A stretch of DNA of 64,000 nucleotides from Clostridiales bacterium PH28_bin88 (lineage in GTDB: Bacteria > Bacillota > PH28-bin88): the NCBI GenBank assembly GCA_000987045.1, contig LAKY01000008.1:72312-136311 (forward strand), given 5' to 3'. The translations under genes and the position numbers were made by a program. The notes beneath the pieces were generated by a model that was not told where the DNA came from, did not search any database, and worked only from the letters and a program-made list of their open reading frames with translations. Shown piece after piece: positions 1-8,926 of the stretch (the first letter of the stretch is position 1; each line of letters opens with the position of its first letter).

Positions 1-182
1 CTACTAGACGCAACAAGGAGTATATAGAAGCCTTCTCAAGGTAATAATAACAATAAGCCATATATCACGTTTGTGTTTGCTAGTTGTCATCAGTTATGCT
101 TATATTAGAGAATAAAGGCACCACTCATGATCGAAGACCAAGGATTATTCCTTGGTGGTTAGTAGACTTGAGGGTGCCGTTA

Positions 183-947
183 TTATTTCCCTCTAGGGCG
201 AAAATAGAAAATATTGAATAACCGGTCTGAAGGATAGGTTGTAAATGCAAGAGATTTTCGGCCTAGCTTGCTAGCTATATAGTTTGCTAAAAAAGTTTTA
301 CCTTCGCTGGCCTCAGGTTTCATTTGCATCTCATGCCAATGATAGCCTACTGCACCCATCAGGATATCTGCCAACTGAATTAACCGGCGTTCTTTTGCAG
401 GACGGCTCTGGATACTGGCAACTGGTCCTGTTGGCAAGGTATACCCACTTTCTCTGATAACCCAGTGATTGAGAGCGTTTTTTAAATCTGTTAACCTGGC
501 AAACTCTTGTACGGGGTTGATTTTTTTTGCCACATCTCTATAGGCAAGCCTAATGTGATATTTTTCTTTCCAATCGAGTTTTCGGAAGATCAGCTGGAAG
601 TATAACTTGTAAAAACCTTCTTCAGGATCCCCGTGGTTAATGATTTTATGATCTATGTCATATGCCGGATCCACCACTATAGCGCAGAAGAACATGTGGC
701 CCCTTTGGTTGTAAGAAAAGTAAAGGTCTATTAGTTCTGTATAGAACGGCATGTACTTTGACGTGGGTTTCGTGGGAACATTGCCCCATTTCATATGTGC
801 TGGCAATACTCCAACGGCTTCTCTACAAATATGGTGAAAGTCATTAACAAAATTCCATCCTTGATCCGCTTTGATCCAGATGCCGCCAAGCACTCGATAT
901 TTATATTGCGTTATTCTGCTCTCGTCGCAATAAATCTTAGTGCTCAT
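183..947 (-). CDS. DUF3800 domain protein
   Basis: 254 aa. The N-terminus carries the Asp-Glu-Ser signature (CDES at residues 7-10) followed by a hydrophobic strand (YRVLGGIWI), the pattern at the start of DUF3800 proteins. Members have a predicted RNase H-like fold and are often found with mobile elements or defence genes. Conserved acidic and histidine residues recur later, including a QLADILMGAVGYHWH stretch near residues 190-206, consistent with a metal-dependent fold. The start ATG has an AGGAGG site upstream. It lies 171 nt downstream of the SNF2 helicase gene on the same strand, so it may be the last member of the defence operon or a separate unit. The family has no settled biochemical role; nuclease activity is inference. 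Confidence 0.75.
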   Translation of the reverse strand: MSTKIYCDESRITQYKYRVLGGIWIKADQGWNFVNDFHHICREAVGVLPAHMKWGNVPTKPTSKYMPFYTELIDLYFSYNQRGHMFFCAIVVDPAYDIDHKIINHGDPEEGFYKLYFQLIFRKLDWKEKYHIRLAYRDVAKKINPVQEFARLTDLKNALNHWVIRESGYTLPTGPVASIQSRPAKERRLIQLADILMGAVGYHWHEMQMKPEASEGKTFLANYIASKLGRKSLAFTTYPSDRLFNIFYFRPRGK

Positions 948-1118
948 GCAATTGTTTTGACCTCCTGGCTTGGTCTGCTTTTGTACCTCCCCCTACTTCC
1001 TTGCCTTTACCTTAGACTTGACCTCCACCACTTCCCTCATTATACGCACTGTGCAACCCCGTTTACAAACCGCAATTGGTAAAATCCCATAGATGAAAAA
1101 CACTAAAGTGCGGGGCTG

Positions 1119-4100
1119 CTAATGCACCTGCCGCCGTCTGGTTTCCGCTTCGCGCTGCAGGCGCGCTAAAACCGTATCGGCACGGAGCTCGCTCTTTTTT
1201 GCCTTCATGCTGTCCGCCAGGCGGCTGGCGGCGTCCATAGCGGCCCGGGCCAAAACCCGGGGCGCTGACAAGCTGGCTGTGTCGCCCACAGTGGGCACCT
1301 GGCACTCGAACAGCAAGTCCCCGGTGACGGGCCTGAGGGCGTCCGCCGGGAGGTCGGGCACATAAATCTCCTTACTCCGGTCAAACAGGGATTCCACCTC
1401 CCGGAGGGCTGGCCAGAAAAGCGCCCCGGCCCCGGCAGAACGCGCCCTTACTTCAAGGAGATTCCGGATTACCAGAAAGTTAAGCATCTCCTGCGCCCGG
1501 GCGGCGCGGATATTTTCGCGTTCGATGCGGTCTGCCGCGAGGTAAGGTTCGAATTCCACCCTGGCTATCCGTGCTAGTTCTTGTCGTAGCGGCTCGATTT
1601 CCGCCTCCGCAAGGGACTCTTCTTCCACGAGGTGGAGTTCCTTCAGGTCATTCCACCCCCGGACCAACCGGACCTCGCGCATGCCGCCTGCCCCACGGCA
1701 GGCCGCCGCATAACCTACCACCTCAACACCATCCATGCCGGCAACAGGGACGACGATCCGCCGCACGCACGGGGGAAGCTCGAAACCGCTGAAGTGTGCC
1801 AAAACGGCCTCGAAAAACGGGTCACCATACGAGGCAAAATGCACGCGAACACCACCATCCGCCAGACCTTCCTCATAAAGCTCGCGCGAAACGGTAAGTA
1901 CTGCTCCATCCAGGACACCATCGATGCCGGACACGGTCAGCGTTGGCTTCCCGGGCTCTGCCGACGCGACACACCCGAGGTTGCGCAGGTACCGCGACCC
2001 GCTCAAGGCCTCCCATATCGCCGGCAGGTCTACCGGCGCAGGATGCCGGTCCACCTCCCGGGCCATCCGCATGTAGATCTCGTAAAGCCCCCTGGGGTCT
2101 ATTTCCATGCTCTCTGTCTGCCTGCGTTTCTGCTCGATCTTTTCCCGGGCGCGTGTCTCCAGCGCTTCGGGGGTGAGCGTTCCTTCGGCCAGTTGCCGGA
2201 AGTCCTCCGGTTCTACCGGAAGAAGAGAGATCTGCTGGGTACCCACCACCAGGTTTGCTTCGTCTAGGCGGGAAAGCAGGCGCCCGTACACGATCTCCTC
2301 GGCACTGTCGACATAGCAGAGATTAAGCACATAGATGTTTTCGTGTTTCTGTCCAATACGGTCAATACGCCCGATCCGCTGTTCAACTTTCATTGGGTTC
2401 CAGCCGAGGTCAAAATTAATGAGCAGGTCAGCGGTCTGCAGGTTCAAGCCTTCTGCCGCTGCGTCGGTGCACACCAGCACGTCGATCTCACCCCGCAGGA
2501 ACCGCTCCTTTACCTCTTCGCGGTCTACGGGTATCATCCGGGCGGTACCCGGGTCGAAGTATTCGGCGCCCTGCCCTGAATAGGTGCCGATGCGCATCCA
2601 CAGGTCGGCCTGGCGCAGCCGGGAAACCAGATCCTTTAAGGTATCGTAGAAACGGGTAAAGATAACCGTCTGGCGGATGCCCCTGGTTTGGCGGTCCCGG
2701 CGCTGGTCCAGCGTATTCAACAACACCTGCATCTTCGACGGGAGTTCGGTCAGGTCGGCCATGCTTTCGATCATGCCCTTCAGGCGGCCCCGCTCCCATT
2801 CCAGGTCAGCCGTGGTCCGGTTCTTGAGCAGGGATTCGGCGGCCACCAGGTCGTCTTCGTCCTCACCTTCATAGACCGATTCTTGCAGCGAGGAGACTCC
2901 TGCTTCATCCGCCTCCAGGACGAGCTGGTGCCGGAGCGTGGCTTCGACCTTGTACAGGCGGCGCTGCAGCGTCTCGCGCAGCGCGTAGAGGCTGGACGCG
3001 AACCGAAGCCGCAGGAAACTCAGCAGGAAACTCACCATTTGCTGCGCCTGGTGGTCTCCATGGCTACGGGTTTGCTTGGTCAGACAATCGCAGTATTGCT
3101 CCAGTTCCTCATAGATACGCCGCTCCAGTGGCGTGAAGACAATGCGGTGCAAGGGGTAGATATGGCGCCGGGCGAGGTTTTGCTGCAACTGCCCGTGCTC
3201 GCGGTAGATTTCCAGCAGCCGCCGGGTATGCCGAAGCATCACCCGTGACAGCGGGGACACACTGAAAAACAAGCGGACCATCAGTTCGCGGTCTCTGCCC
3301 CTGGGTATCCACCCGTGCTCCAGCCACTGGCGAAAGGCTGTCCGGATGCGCCCGTCGAGCACGCTCTCCTCAATAAAGCTCCAGAGCATGGGGTCCTGCA
3401 CTTGAACTGACTGCACAGCGCGTCGTAAAAATTTCCATTCCTGCTCTCCTAGTTCTTCCCTGTGAACCAGCTTGCCAAGAATTTCATAATATTGCGATGT
3501 CAATGTTGGATCAAACTGGAACGCACCCACGCGGTTGGTCAGCGACAGCAGGTCACACACTTCCACCGGGTGGATCTGCATGGGTGTAGCGGTGGCCAGC
3601 CACAGGCTGCGCGCTTTTTTACGCAGGTAATCATGGACGGAGGTGTAGAGATTTCCAAAATCCGGGTGCGCCCCGGAGCCATCCGCGGGATTCCGCCGCC
3701 GGACAGCATGGGCTTCATCCACCAGCGCGATGTCGAAGGGCTTTGCGCCGGACAGTGCCTCCGCCCGCTCTCGGCGGGCGAGCAGCCCGGTGGACATGAT
3801 CACCAGATCCGGCTCGTAAATGGAGGTCGCCGGACGATTTTCTTCGAAGGGAAAGATATACTCAAGAACGGTCTCCGGAGTGGTGCGCGCCAAACCGAAG
3901 GAAAGCAACATCTTGGAAGCCATTTGGCGGTGCCACTGCCTGGTGAGGCTCGCCGGGGCGGCAATCAGGATACGCTTTGCCAGGCCCGACAGGTACAAGG
4001 AGCGAAAGGCGAGCCCCGCCTCGATGGTCTTCCCGAGGCCCACCTCGTCGCACAACAGGTAGGAGTATGGCCAGGTTTCCACCAGCCTGCGTACAACGAT

Positions 4101-5027
4101 GGCCTGGTGCGGCCACGGTGTGACGGGCGCGGTCTCCAGTCCCACGAACCGGCCACCCGGCATTCTGGGGGCGTCGCGTAAGATGGCGAAACGCAACCGT
4201 TCCAGGGCCGAAGGCGGTTCCGCTACCCTGGGTGCGGCACTGGCGCCGTCCACCTCCACCGGAAAGTCGATTCCCTCAGCCAACCGGATCAGGCGGCGCC
4301 TGACCGCCTCCGGCAGGGTCATCACCGGCATGTGGGGGACCCGGCCCATCCACAGGTTTTCAAAGGCTTCTGCGGCTTCGTCCACCCGCCGGCGGTCCGT
4401 CTCTCCCCACCAGTCGCAGTGGATATCTACATTCTCGGCGTTCAGGATCAGCGCCGTTTTGGATTCGTTGAGCGTCCCTGCCCCGTAGAGCCGGTGGCCA
4501 AATTCATCGTGCAAGACAAACCACTTTTCGTGCACATAGCCATCATCCAAGGCATCCAAAAGGAGAGGCTCGCCGGTCTCCCGGTGGACCCGGAAGGCCA
4601 CCCGTACCTCAAGGTAGCCGACTGCCACCATCCACGCGAGGAGCGTGACGCCGTTTCGCACCCCCTCAGGCCAGGAATCTGGCCGGTCCAGCTCACCATT
4701 CAACCTCGCCGCCAGCCGATCCTGGTCCCCGGCCAGGATGGCCCGCACGTCCCCAGGTTCCAGGTCTGCGCCGACGATCAGACGCATCTTCCCCTGCCGG
4801 CTGACAAAGGTTGAAAATCCCATTGAGGCGGCAGCCAGGGAGGACGAGCGGAAGTACCCTGCCACCCGGTCGTACCGCACCGCCAGGCGGAGAGCGGGCA
4901 CATAGAAATCATGCAGCATGTCGACGGGACGGCCGTCGATCATGGTAGCAGATGTCTTGTAGGACAGGAGCCAGCGGCGGGACCGCAGGCCCTTGTCTTC
5001 TGAAGAAGCTCCCATTAGTTCCGTCAT
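1119..5027 (-). CDS. PLD-like domain plus SNF2-family helicase
   Basis: 1302 aa. Residues about 40-215 form a phospholipase-D-like region, including an H-E-K triad (166-168) followed by GAGTLNESK and NAEN, the usual order of an HxK...N/E nuclease half-site. Next comes a SNF2 motor: Walker A DEVGLGKTIEAG (327-338), DEAH (437-440), and helicase C-terminal motifs TDAAAEGLNLQ and QRIGRIDRIGQ. The remaining ~300 residues have no recognised domain. Helicases with this fusion occur in DNA-modification and phage-defence loci. The gene starts 33 nt after the DUF1156 methylase stop and has a GAGGGG site before its ATG, so it is co-transcribed with the methylase and the DUF499 ATPase. DNA translocation and nuclease roles are inferred from the domains. 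The closest named analogues are the SNF2 helicases of BREX type 3 and DISARM. Confidence 0.85.
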   Translation of the reverse strand: MTELMGASSEDKGLRSRRWLLSYKTSATMIDGRPVDMLHDFYVPALRLAVRYDRVAGYFRSSSLAAASMGFSTFVSRQGKMRLIVGADLEPGDVRAILAGDQDRLAARLNGELDRPDSWPEGVRNGVTLLAWMVAVGYLEVRVAFRVHRETGEPLLLDALDDGYVHEKWFVLHDEFGHRLYGAGTLNESKTALILNAENVDIHCDWWGETDRRRVDEAAEAFENLWMGRVPHMPVMTLPEAVRRRLIRLAEGIDFPVEVDGASAAPRVAEPPSALERLRFAILRDAPRMPGGRFVGLETAPVTPWPHQAIVVRRLVETWPYSYLLCDEVGLGKTIEAGLAFRSLYLSGLAKRILIAAPASLTRQWHRQMASKMLLSFGLARTTPETVLEYIFPFEENRPATSIYEPDLVIMSTGLLARRERAEALSGAKPFDIALVDEAHAVRRRNPADGSGAHPDFGNLYTSVHDYLRKKARSLWLATATPMQIHPVEVCDLLSLTNRVGAFQFDPTLTSQYYEILGKLVHREELGEQEWKFLRRAVQSVQVQDPMLWSFIEESVLDGRIRTAFRQWLEHGWIPRGRDRELMVRLFFSVSPLSRVMLRHTRRLLEIYREHGQLQQNLARRHIYPLHRIVFTPLERRIYEELEQYCDCLTKQTRSHGDHQAQQMVSFLLSFLRLRFASSLYALRETLQRRLYKVEATLRHQLVLEADEAGVSSLQESVYEGEDEDDLVAAESLLKNRTTADLEWERGRLKGMIESMADLTELPSKMQVLLNTLDQRRDRQTRGIRQTVIFTRFYDTLKDLVSRLRQADLWMRIGTYSGQGAEYFDPGTARMIPVDREEVKERFLRGEIDVLVCTDAAAEGLNLQTADLLINFDLGWNPMKVEQRIGRIDRIGQKHENIYVLNLCYVDSAEEIVYGRLLSRLDEANLVVGTQQISLLPVEPEDFRQLAEGTLTPEALETRAREKIEQKRRQTESMEIDPRGLYEIYMRMAREVDRHPAPVDLPAIWEALSGSRYLRNLGCVASAEPGKPTLTVSGIDGVLDGAVLTVSRELYEEGLADGGVRVHFASYGDPFFEAVLAHFSGFELPPCVRRIVVPVAGMDGVEVVGYAAACRGAGGMREVRLVRGWNDLKELHLVEEESLAEAEIEPLRQELARIARVEFEPYLAADRIERENIRAARAQEMLNFLVIRNLLEVRARSAGAGALFWPALREVESLFDRSKEIYVPDLPADALRPVTGDLLFECQVPTVGDTASLSAPRVLARAAMDAASRLADSMKAKKSELRADTVLARLQREAETRRRQVH

Positions 5028-5060
5028 GCTATCCCCTCACGAACACTAGCTACTTTGGGC

Positions 5061-8000
5061 TCACTTGAGGCCGAACAGGATCGCCCCGGCCTCCTGGCGC
5101 AACTTTTCGTCGGCCATCTCCGCGGCCCAGACAGAGAGCAGATCGAGGATCACCTGTTCCCGCGCTTGCGCGTGCTGCGCCAGGTAAGCGCGGGCAACAG
5201 GCGCATCGCCCTCCCGGTAAGCAAGGATCAGACCATGCAGGATGTCCCATTCGGTCTGTGGATTCTCTACGCGTTTCTTGTTGCGCTCCTCCGGCAGGGC
5301 CAGGCGCAGCTTGGACCCACGGCGGACAAGCGGCGCGTGGTAGCCGGTGTCCCCGGCGCTGGAGCGCCCGGTGCGCCCGCCCCGGCTTTCGTCGTTAATG
5401 CCGATCATCCGGCCGTTTACCGTGTACCCGGCTGCCCTGCCCTCCAGGCTGATACTGAGTGAGCGGGAGAGGTTCAACGCCTCATCGTAAGGGAACTCGG
5501 CCAGCCCGAAAATGCCGAAGAGCGTCAGGGCCATGGCGGCTTCAGGATTGAGGTCGTCCACCTGCAGGCGCCCCTGCGTCAGGCGGGCGACCTGGTGTTG
5601 AGCCACCACAGCGCTGGCCTCGTTCATGGCGCGGATGGGGCTGACCGGATCGTCGCCGTCCAGCACCGGCCAGTGTTCCGAGAGCACCCGCAGCGCCCGG
5701 CCGTAACTGGCTACCATTTCGTCCACTGCATTTAATTGGAGCGGCTCGAACTCTTTCAGGCCCTCGCGTACCGCCTCGCGCACCCGCTGGGCCACACCTG
5801 TGCCACCGAAACCGGTCCAGGTCGCCGGTGTACTATCTTTAACTTCCCGCTTACGACAGGTCAGGAAGATTGAACTGGCAGCAGCGGCCATATCCTTCTG
5901 GTGCATTGACGCGGCCGACTCGGACTCTACAGGCATGGAAGACGTGATCGTCCAACCGTTCTCGATCAAGGAGCGTGTCAGCGCTTCCCAAGCTTCCTGG
6001 GTTTTATGGGTAAACATGATGGTCATGATGCCATCGTCTTTAAGGACACGGCGGCACTCGGCGAAAATTTCGCCCATCAGGCGCTCGTACTCCTTAGCTG
6101 CTCTGGCAGCAGAGCCGTCCCTGGCCGGGTTAGCCACCGCCTCGTCGTTTTTATCAGTAAGCCGCCGCCTGAACAAGTCAGGGTAGAGGTCATGGAGAGT
6201 ACGGCGCTGCCACACGTAGAAGTAGTCGGCCAGCTCCGCGTACTGCACGTTGTTGTAATAGGGAGGATCTATACAAACCAGGTCGACCAAACGGTCGGGT
6301 AAATCCAAGTGGGCGGCCGTGCCGCAGCGGATGTTCACAGGGGGAGCAGCACCCTGGAGCTTTTTCTGTAGCGGCGCCATCAATTCCGCCATCCCTGCGT
6401 ACGCGTCCGATACCTGTGAAAGACCCCAGGCCGCACCTGAATTAGGGCCTGTGAAAATCATCTCGCCAAATGTCCATTTCAGTGAAAAGTCATGACGTCC
6501 AAAGGTTCCTTTCACAATACCCCTTGTATATTCCCAGCGAGTTTGCTTGCTGTTATAATCCAGTCCTTTATCTATCACAAACTGGAGATACGTCACCACG
6601 GCGCGGCCGCGTTCCTCACCGAGCTCCCGGAGGATGTCGGGCTTGAGGCGGTTGATCTCCTCTACCAGGATGAGGTGCCCCAGGAGTTGGCGCGGGGTGA
6701 ACATATCGCACCAGCGAGTCATGCCGTGGATAACCGGACGCATGTCGTTGCCCTCTGGGAAGCTTTCGGTCGGGATGAACCCCTGCCGTTCCCACTCAGG
6801 CCAACGCTGTTGGAGGCGCTGCTCAGCCTCAGCCAGGGCCTGGAGGTCGCGGTGGTTGGGCGGCCGGAAGAAGCGCACCTTGTCGGTCTTGATCTCCCCG
6901 GCCCGTTCACCGCTTTTGTACCGTTCGGGTCTGCCGTGCCTGTCCAGCTTGGGCTGATAACGCACGGCCGCCACGCAGTAAAGCCGGTCCTGCCACCGGC
7001 CGTGGGGCGATTCGCCCCGGGCCTGAGCCTTGATCTCGTCGGCGGGAATGGCCTGGCGGCAGTGGACACACGTGCCGACGCCGCCGCTGACCGTGGCAAA
7101 ATCTGGGTCTTCGCCGTTCGGGCCCCGGCTGCCCTTGACGCGATAAGTCTCAAACCGCACCTTTCCGCCTTTCGATCGGCCGTCAGTGACGATCCGCACG
7201 CCCCACTTGTCACCTTCTTTTGACAGCCAGCAGGTGTTTAGAAGCGGCGCCTCCCCGCCGCAATGCGGGCAGGTCACCTGGCGAGCGTACAAGTAGGTGG
7301 TCGTATCTTCGCGGTCGTACTCTGCAATCAGGTCCGGACACTTTCTCAGATGCGCCTCCAGAACCCGTCTCTCGTCCTGCGGTAAAGGGAAAACTCGGGG
7401 GAATACAGCATCTAGCTTGTTGTCCAAGACGTCAATCAGCTGCTGCCCCCATTTCTCGATATCGTCCTTTAACTCCAGGCCATAACGGGCAGGATAGTCG
7501 AGGGTAGCGTACAGAATCACGGCCGCAACCGGATTCAGCTCATTTGCAATCACTCGGTGCCCAAGTCGCAACGCTTCGAAGGGAATTGAACCCCCACCGG
7601 CCGTGGGATCAAGCACCGTAATTTCACGGGATCGCCATTCCGGTTGGTGTATGTAGGCGCGTGAATACCCGTAAAGGTTCGGAACACGGACACCCACGCT
7701 TGACGCAATCTCCATCAAGCCTTTGAACCAGACAGGATCAGCAGCTACGCGTTCAACATATAAGATCTCGCCTTCGCTGGGTAGCGGCTCAGGAAGCGGT
7801 TTACTCAGCTCTCTCCATTTTTGGATGACGGGATGGTCCTCGAGAGGAGGAGTCTTTACGGTAATCTCTTTAATCAACTTCCCGTGCTCTTTCCTAGTGT
7901 CCTGCTCCCGTTGAAGCGCCCTCGCAACCACGGAGTCTACTTCTAATATTTCCCGTCCCGAAGCATCCTGGCCGATACGATCAAGTAGCTTGTCTTCCAA

Positions 8001-8273
8001 GATCCACGGTTCCCCGTTGACCAGTGCCTGCACCTTTTCAATGCCCAGTTGGCGGAGGAACCAGTCCGGATCGGTTCCGGCGGGCAGGAGCGAGCCGAGG
8101 ATGGCGGCGCGGCTCGGCGTTAGCGGCCGCCGCGCCCACCAGACGTGAAGGAAATAGAGAGGAGGGAGGGCGGAACTCGCACCTCGCTCCCGCTGGGTCT
8201 CGGCACCGACCTGGTGGCAGGGAAAGCCCGCTTCGATCAGGCGGACGTCAGTCCTGATTTTGCTGTCCTGCAT
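5061..8273 (-). CDS. DUF1156 adenine-specific DNA methyltransferase (COG1743-like)
   Basis: 1070 aa. The N-terminus has the DUF1156 signature, with PPLYFLHVWWARRPLTPSRA near residues 35-55. SAM-binding motif I is seen as DPTAGGGSIPFEALRLG, and the amino-methylase catalytic motif as DPPYYNNVQYAEL. A central insertion has two CxxC pairs (CPHCGG and CVHCRQ), a zinc ribbon. The length is typical for the long form of the family. The predicted reaction is N6-adenine (less likely N4-cytosine) methylation of host DNA as the self mark of a defence system. It lies between the 203-aa unknown protein (13-nt gap) and the SNF2 helicase (33-nt gap). A second methylase of the same family, frameshifted, lies near the other end of the window at 60.8-63.1 kb. 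Confidence 0.88.
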   Translation of the reverse strand: MQDSKIRTDVRLIEAGFPCHQVGAETQRERGASSALPPLYFLHVWWARRPLTPSRAAILGSLLPAGTDPDWFLRQLGIEKVQALVNGEPWILEDKLLDRIGQDASGREILEVDSVVARALQREQDTRKEHGKLIKEITVKTPPLEDHPVIQKWRELSKPLPEPLPSEGEILYVERVAADPVWFKGLMEIASSVGVRVPNLYGYSRAYIHQPEWRSREITVLDPTAGGGSIPFEALRLGHRVIANELNPVAAVILYATLDYPARYGLELKDDIEKWGQQLIDVLDNKLDAVFPRVFPLPQDERRVLEAHLRKCPDLIAEYDREDTTTYLYARQVTCPHCGGEAPLLNTCWLSKEGDKWGVRIVTDGRSKGGKVRFETYRVKGSRGPNGEDPDFATVSGGVGTCVHCRQAIPADEIKAQARGESPHGRWQDRLYCVAAVRYQPKLDRHGRPERYKSGERAGEIKTDKVRFFRPPNHRDLQALAEAEQRLQQRWPEWERQGFIPTESFPEGNDMRPVIHGMTRWCDMFTPRQLLGHLILVEEINRLKPDILRELGEERGRAVVTYLQFVIDKGLDYNSKQTRWEYTRGIVKGTFGRHDFSLKWTFGEMIFTGPNSGAAWGLSQVSDAYAGMAELMAPLQKKLQGAAPPVNIRCGTAAHLDLPDRLVDLVCIDPPYYNNVQYAELADYFYVWQRRTLHDLYPDLFRRRLTDKNDEAVANPARDGSAARAAKEYERLMGEIFAECRRVLKDDGIMTIMFTHKTQEAWEALTRSLIENGWTITSSMPVESESAASMHQKDMAAAASSIFLTCRKREVKDSTPATWTGFGGTGVAQRVREAVREGLKEFEPLQLNAVDEMVASYGRALRVLSEHWPVLDGDDPVSPIRAMNEASAVVAQHQVARLTQGRLQVDDLNPEAAMALTLFGIFGLAEFPYDEALNLSRSLSISLEGRAAGYTVNGRMIGINDESRGGRTGRSSAGDTGYHAPLVRRGSKLRLALPEERNKKRVENPQTEWDILHGLILAYREGDAPVARAYLAQHAQAREQVILDLLSVWAAEMADEKLRQEAGAILFGLK

Positions 8274-8286
8274 AATATAATCGCCC

Positions 8287-8898
8287 CTATCTACGCAACT
8301 TCTCCAGCATGTGCAGGATCGCCGGGTCCCCGGGCTGGCCGCCCAGCATGATGCGCATGCCGGCTAAAGCCCAGCGGTTGGCCGCCTCCCCGTACTGGGT
8401 TACCCGCGTCAGCCAGTACGCGGCTTCTTCGCGGCTGAAACGCGCCACGCGCCAGGCGATCAACTCAACCCGGTCCATTTCCTTTACTCTTTCCTGCAGT
8501 TTGAATATGAGTGACAGTTTTACGCCCGCCTCCTCGTCCATGGGCAGGTTTCCCCTGAAAGCAATGCGCCCATTACCGAGGAACCGCTGCAGGTCCAGCG
8601 GGATCCCGGCGTCATCGCATACGCTGCCGGTAATTGTGCGGATTACGGGCAAACAGCGGCGCAGGGACTGGCCATACAGCAGCCCCCGGTCTCTAAGAAC
8701 TGTCTTCCCCACAGCCTTACCGTTTTTCTGCTGGTCCTCCTCGGGCGAAGACCGTTCCTTGACCACAAAGACCGGTACAGGTTTGTCCTTGTATTCGGTA
8801 ACCCGCAGGACCCAAGAAGCCCGCTCCAAAAGAGGCCGGATGCGTTGCTGGAAATCTCGCTCTAGATCCCAATCGGTGGTAGCCTTCTGGTTTGTCAT
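8287..8898 (-). CDS. conserved hypothetical protein of the DUF499/DUF1156 operon
   Basis: 203 aa when started at the third in-frame ATG, the one with GAGGG six bases upstream; two earlier in-frame ATGs would add three or five residues. I do not recognise the family. The protein is hydrophilic, with no membrane segment, zinc motif or nucleotide-binding loop that I can see. It starts with an acidic/aromatic helix (DWDLERDFQQRIRPLLERA) and has many Arg-rich helices in the C-terminal half. It sits between the ATPase and the methylase with short gaps on both sides, so it is probably a subunit or adaptor of that system. Small genes of unknown function at this position are usual in DUF499-DUF1156 loci. 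Confidence 0.6.
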   Translation of the reverse strand: MTNQKATTDWDLERDFQQRIRPLLERASWVLRVTEYKDKPVPVFVVKERSSPEEDQQKNGKAVGKTVLRDRGLLYGQSLRRCLPVIRTITGSVCDDAGIPLDLQRFLGNGRIAFRGNLPMDEEAGVKLSLIFKLQERVKEMDRVELIAWRVARFSREEAAYWLTRVTQYGEAANRWALAGMRIMLGGQPGDPAILHMLEKLRR

Positions 8899-8926
8899 TT
8901 GCATCCCTCGCATTATACGCTACATA

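Noticed and set aside
143..166. Hairpin ACCAAGG/CCTTGGT after the DUF3800 gene as a terminator
   Set aside because: The stem is short and no T-run follows on the minus strand.
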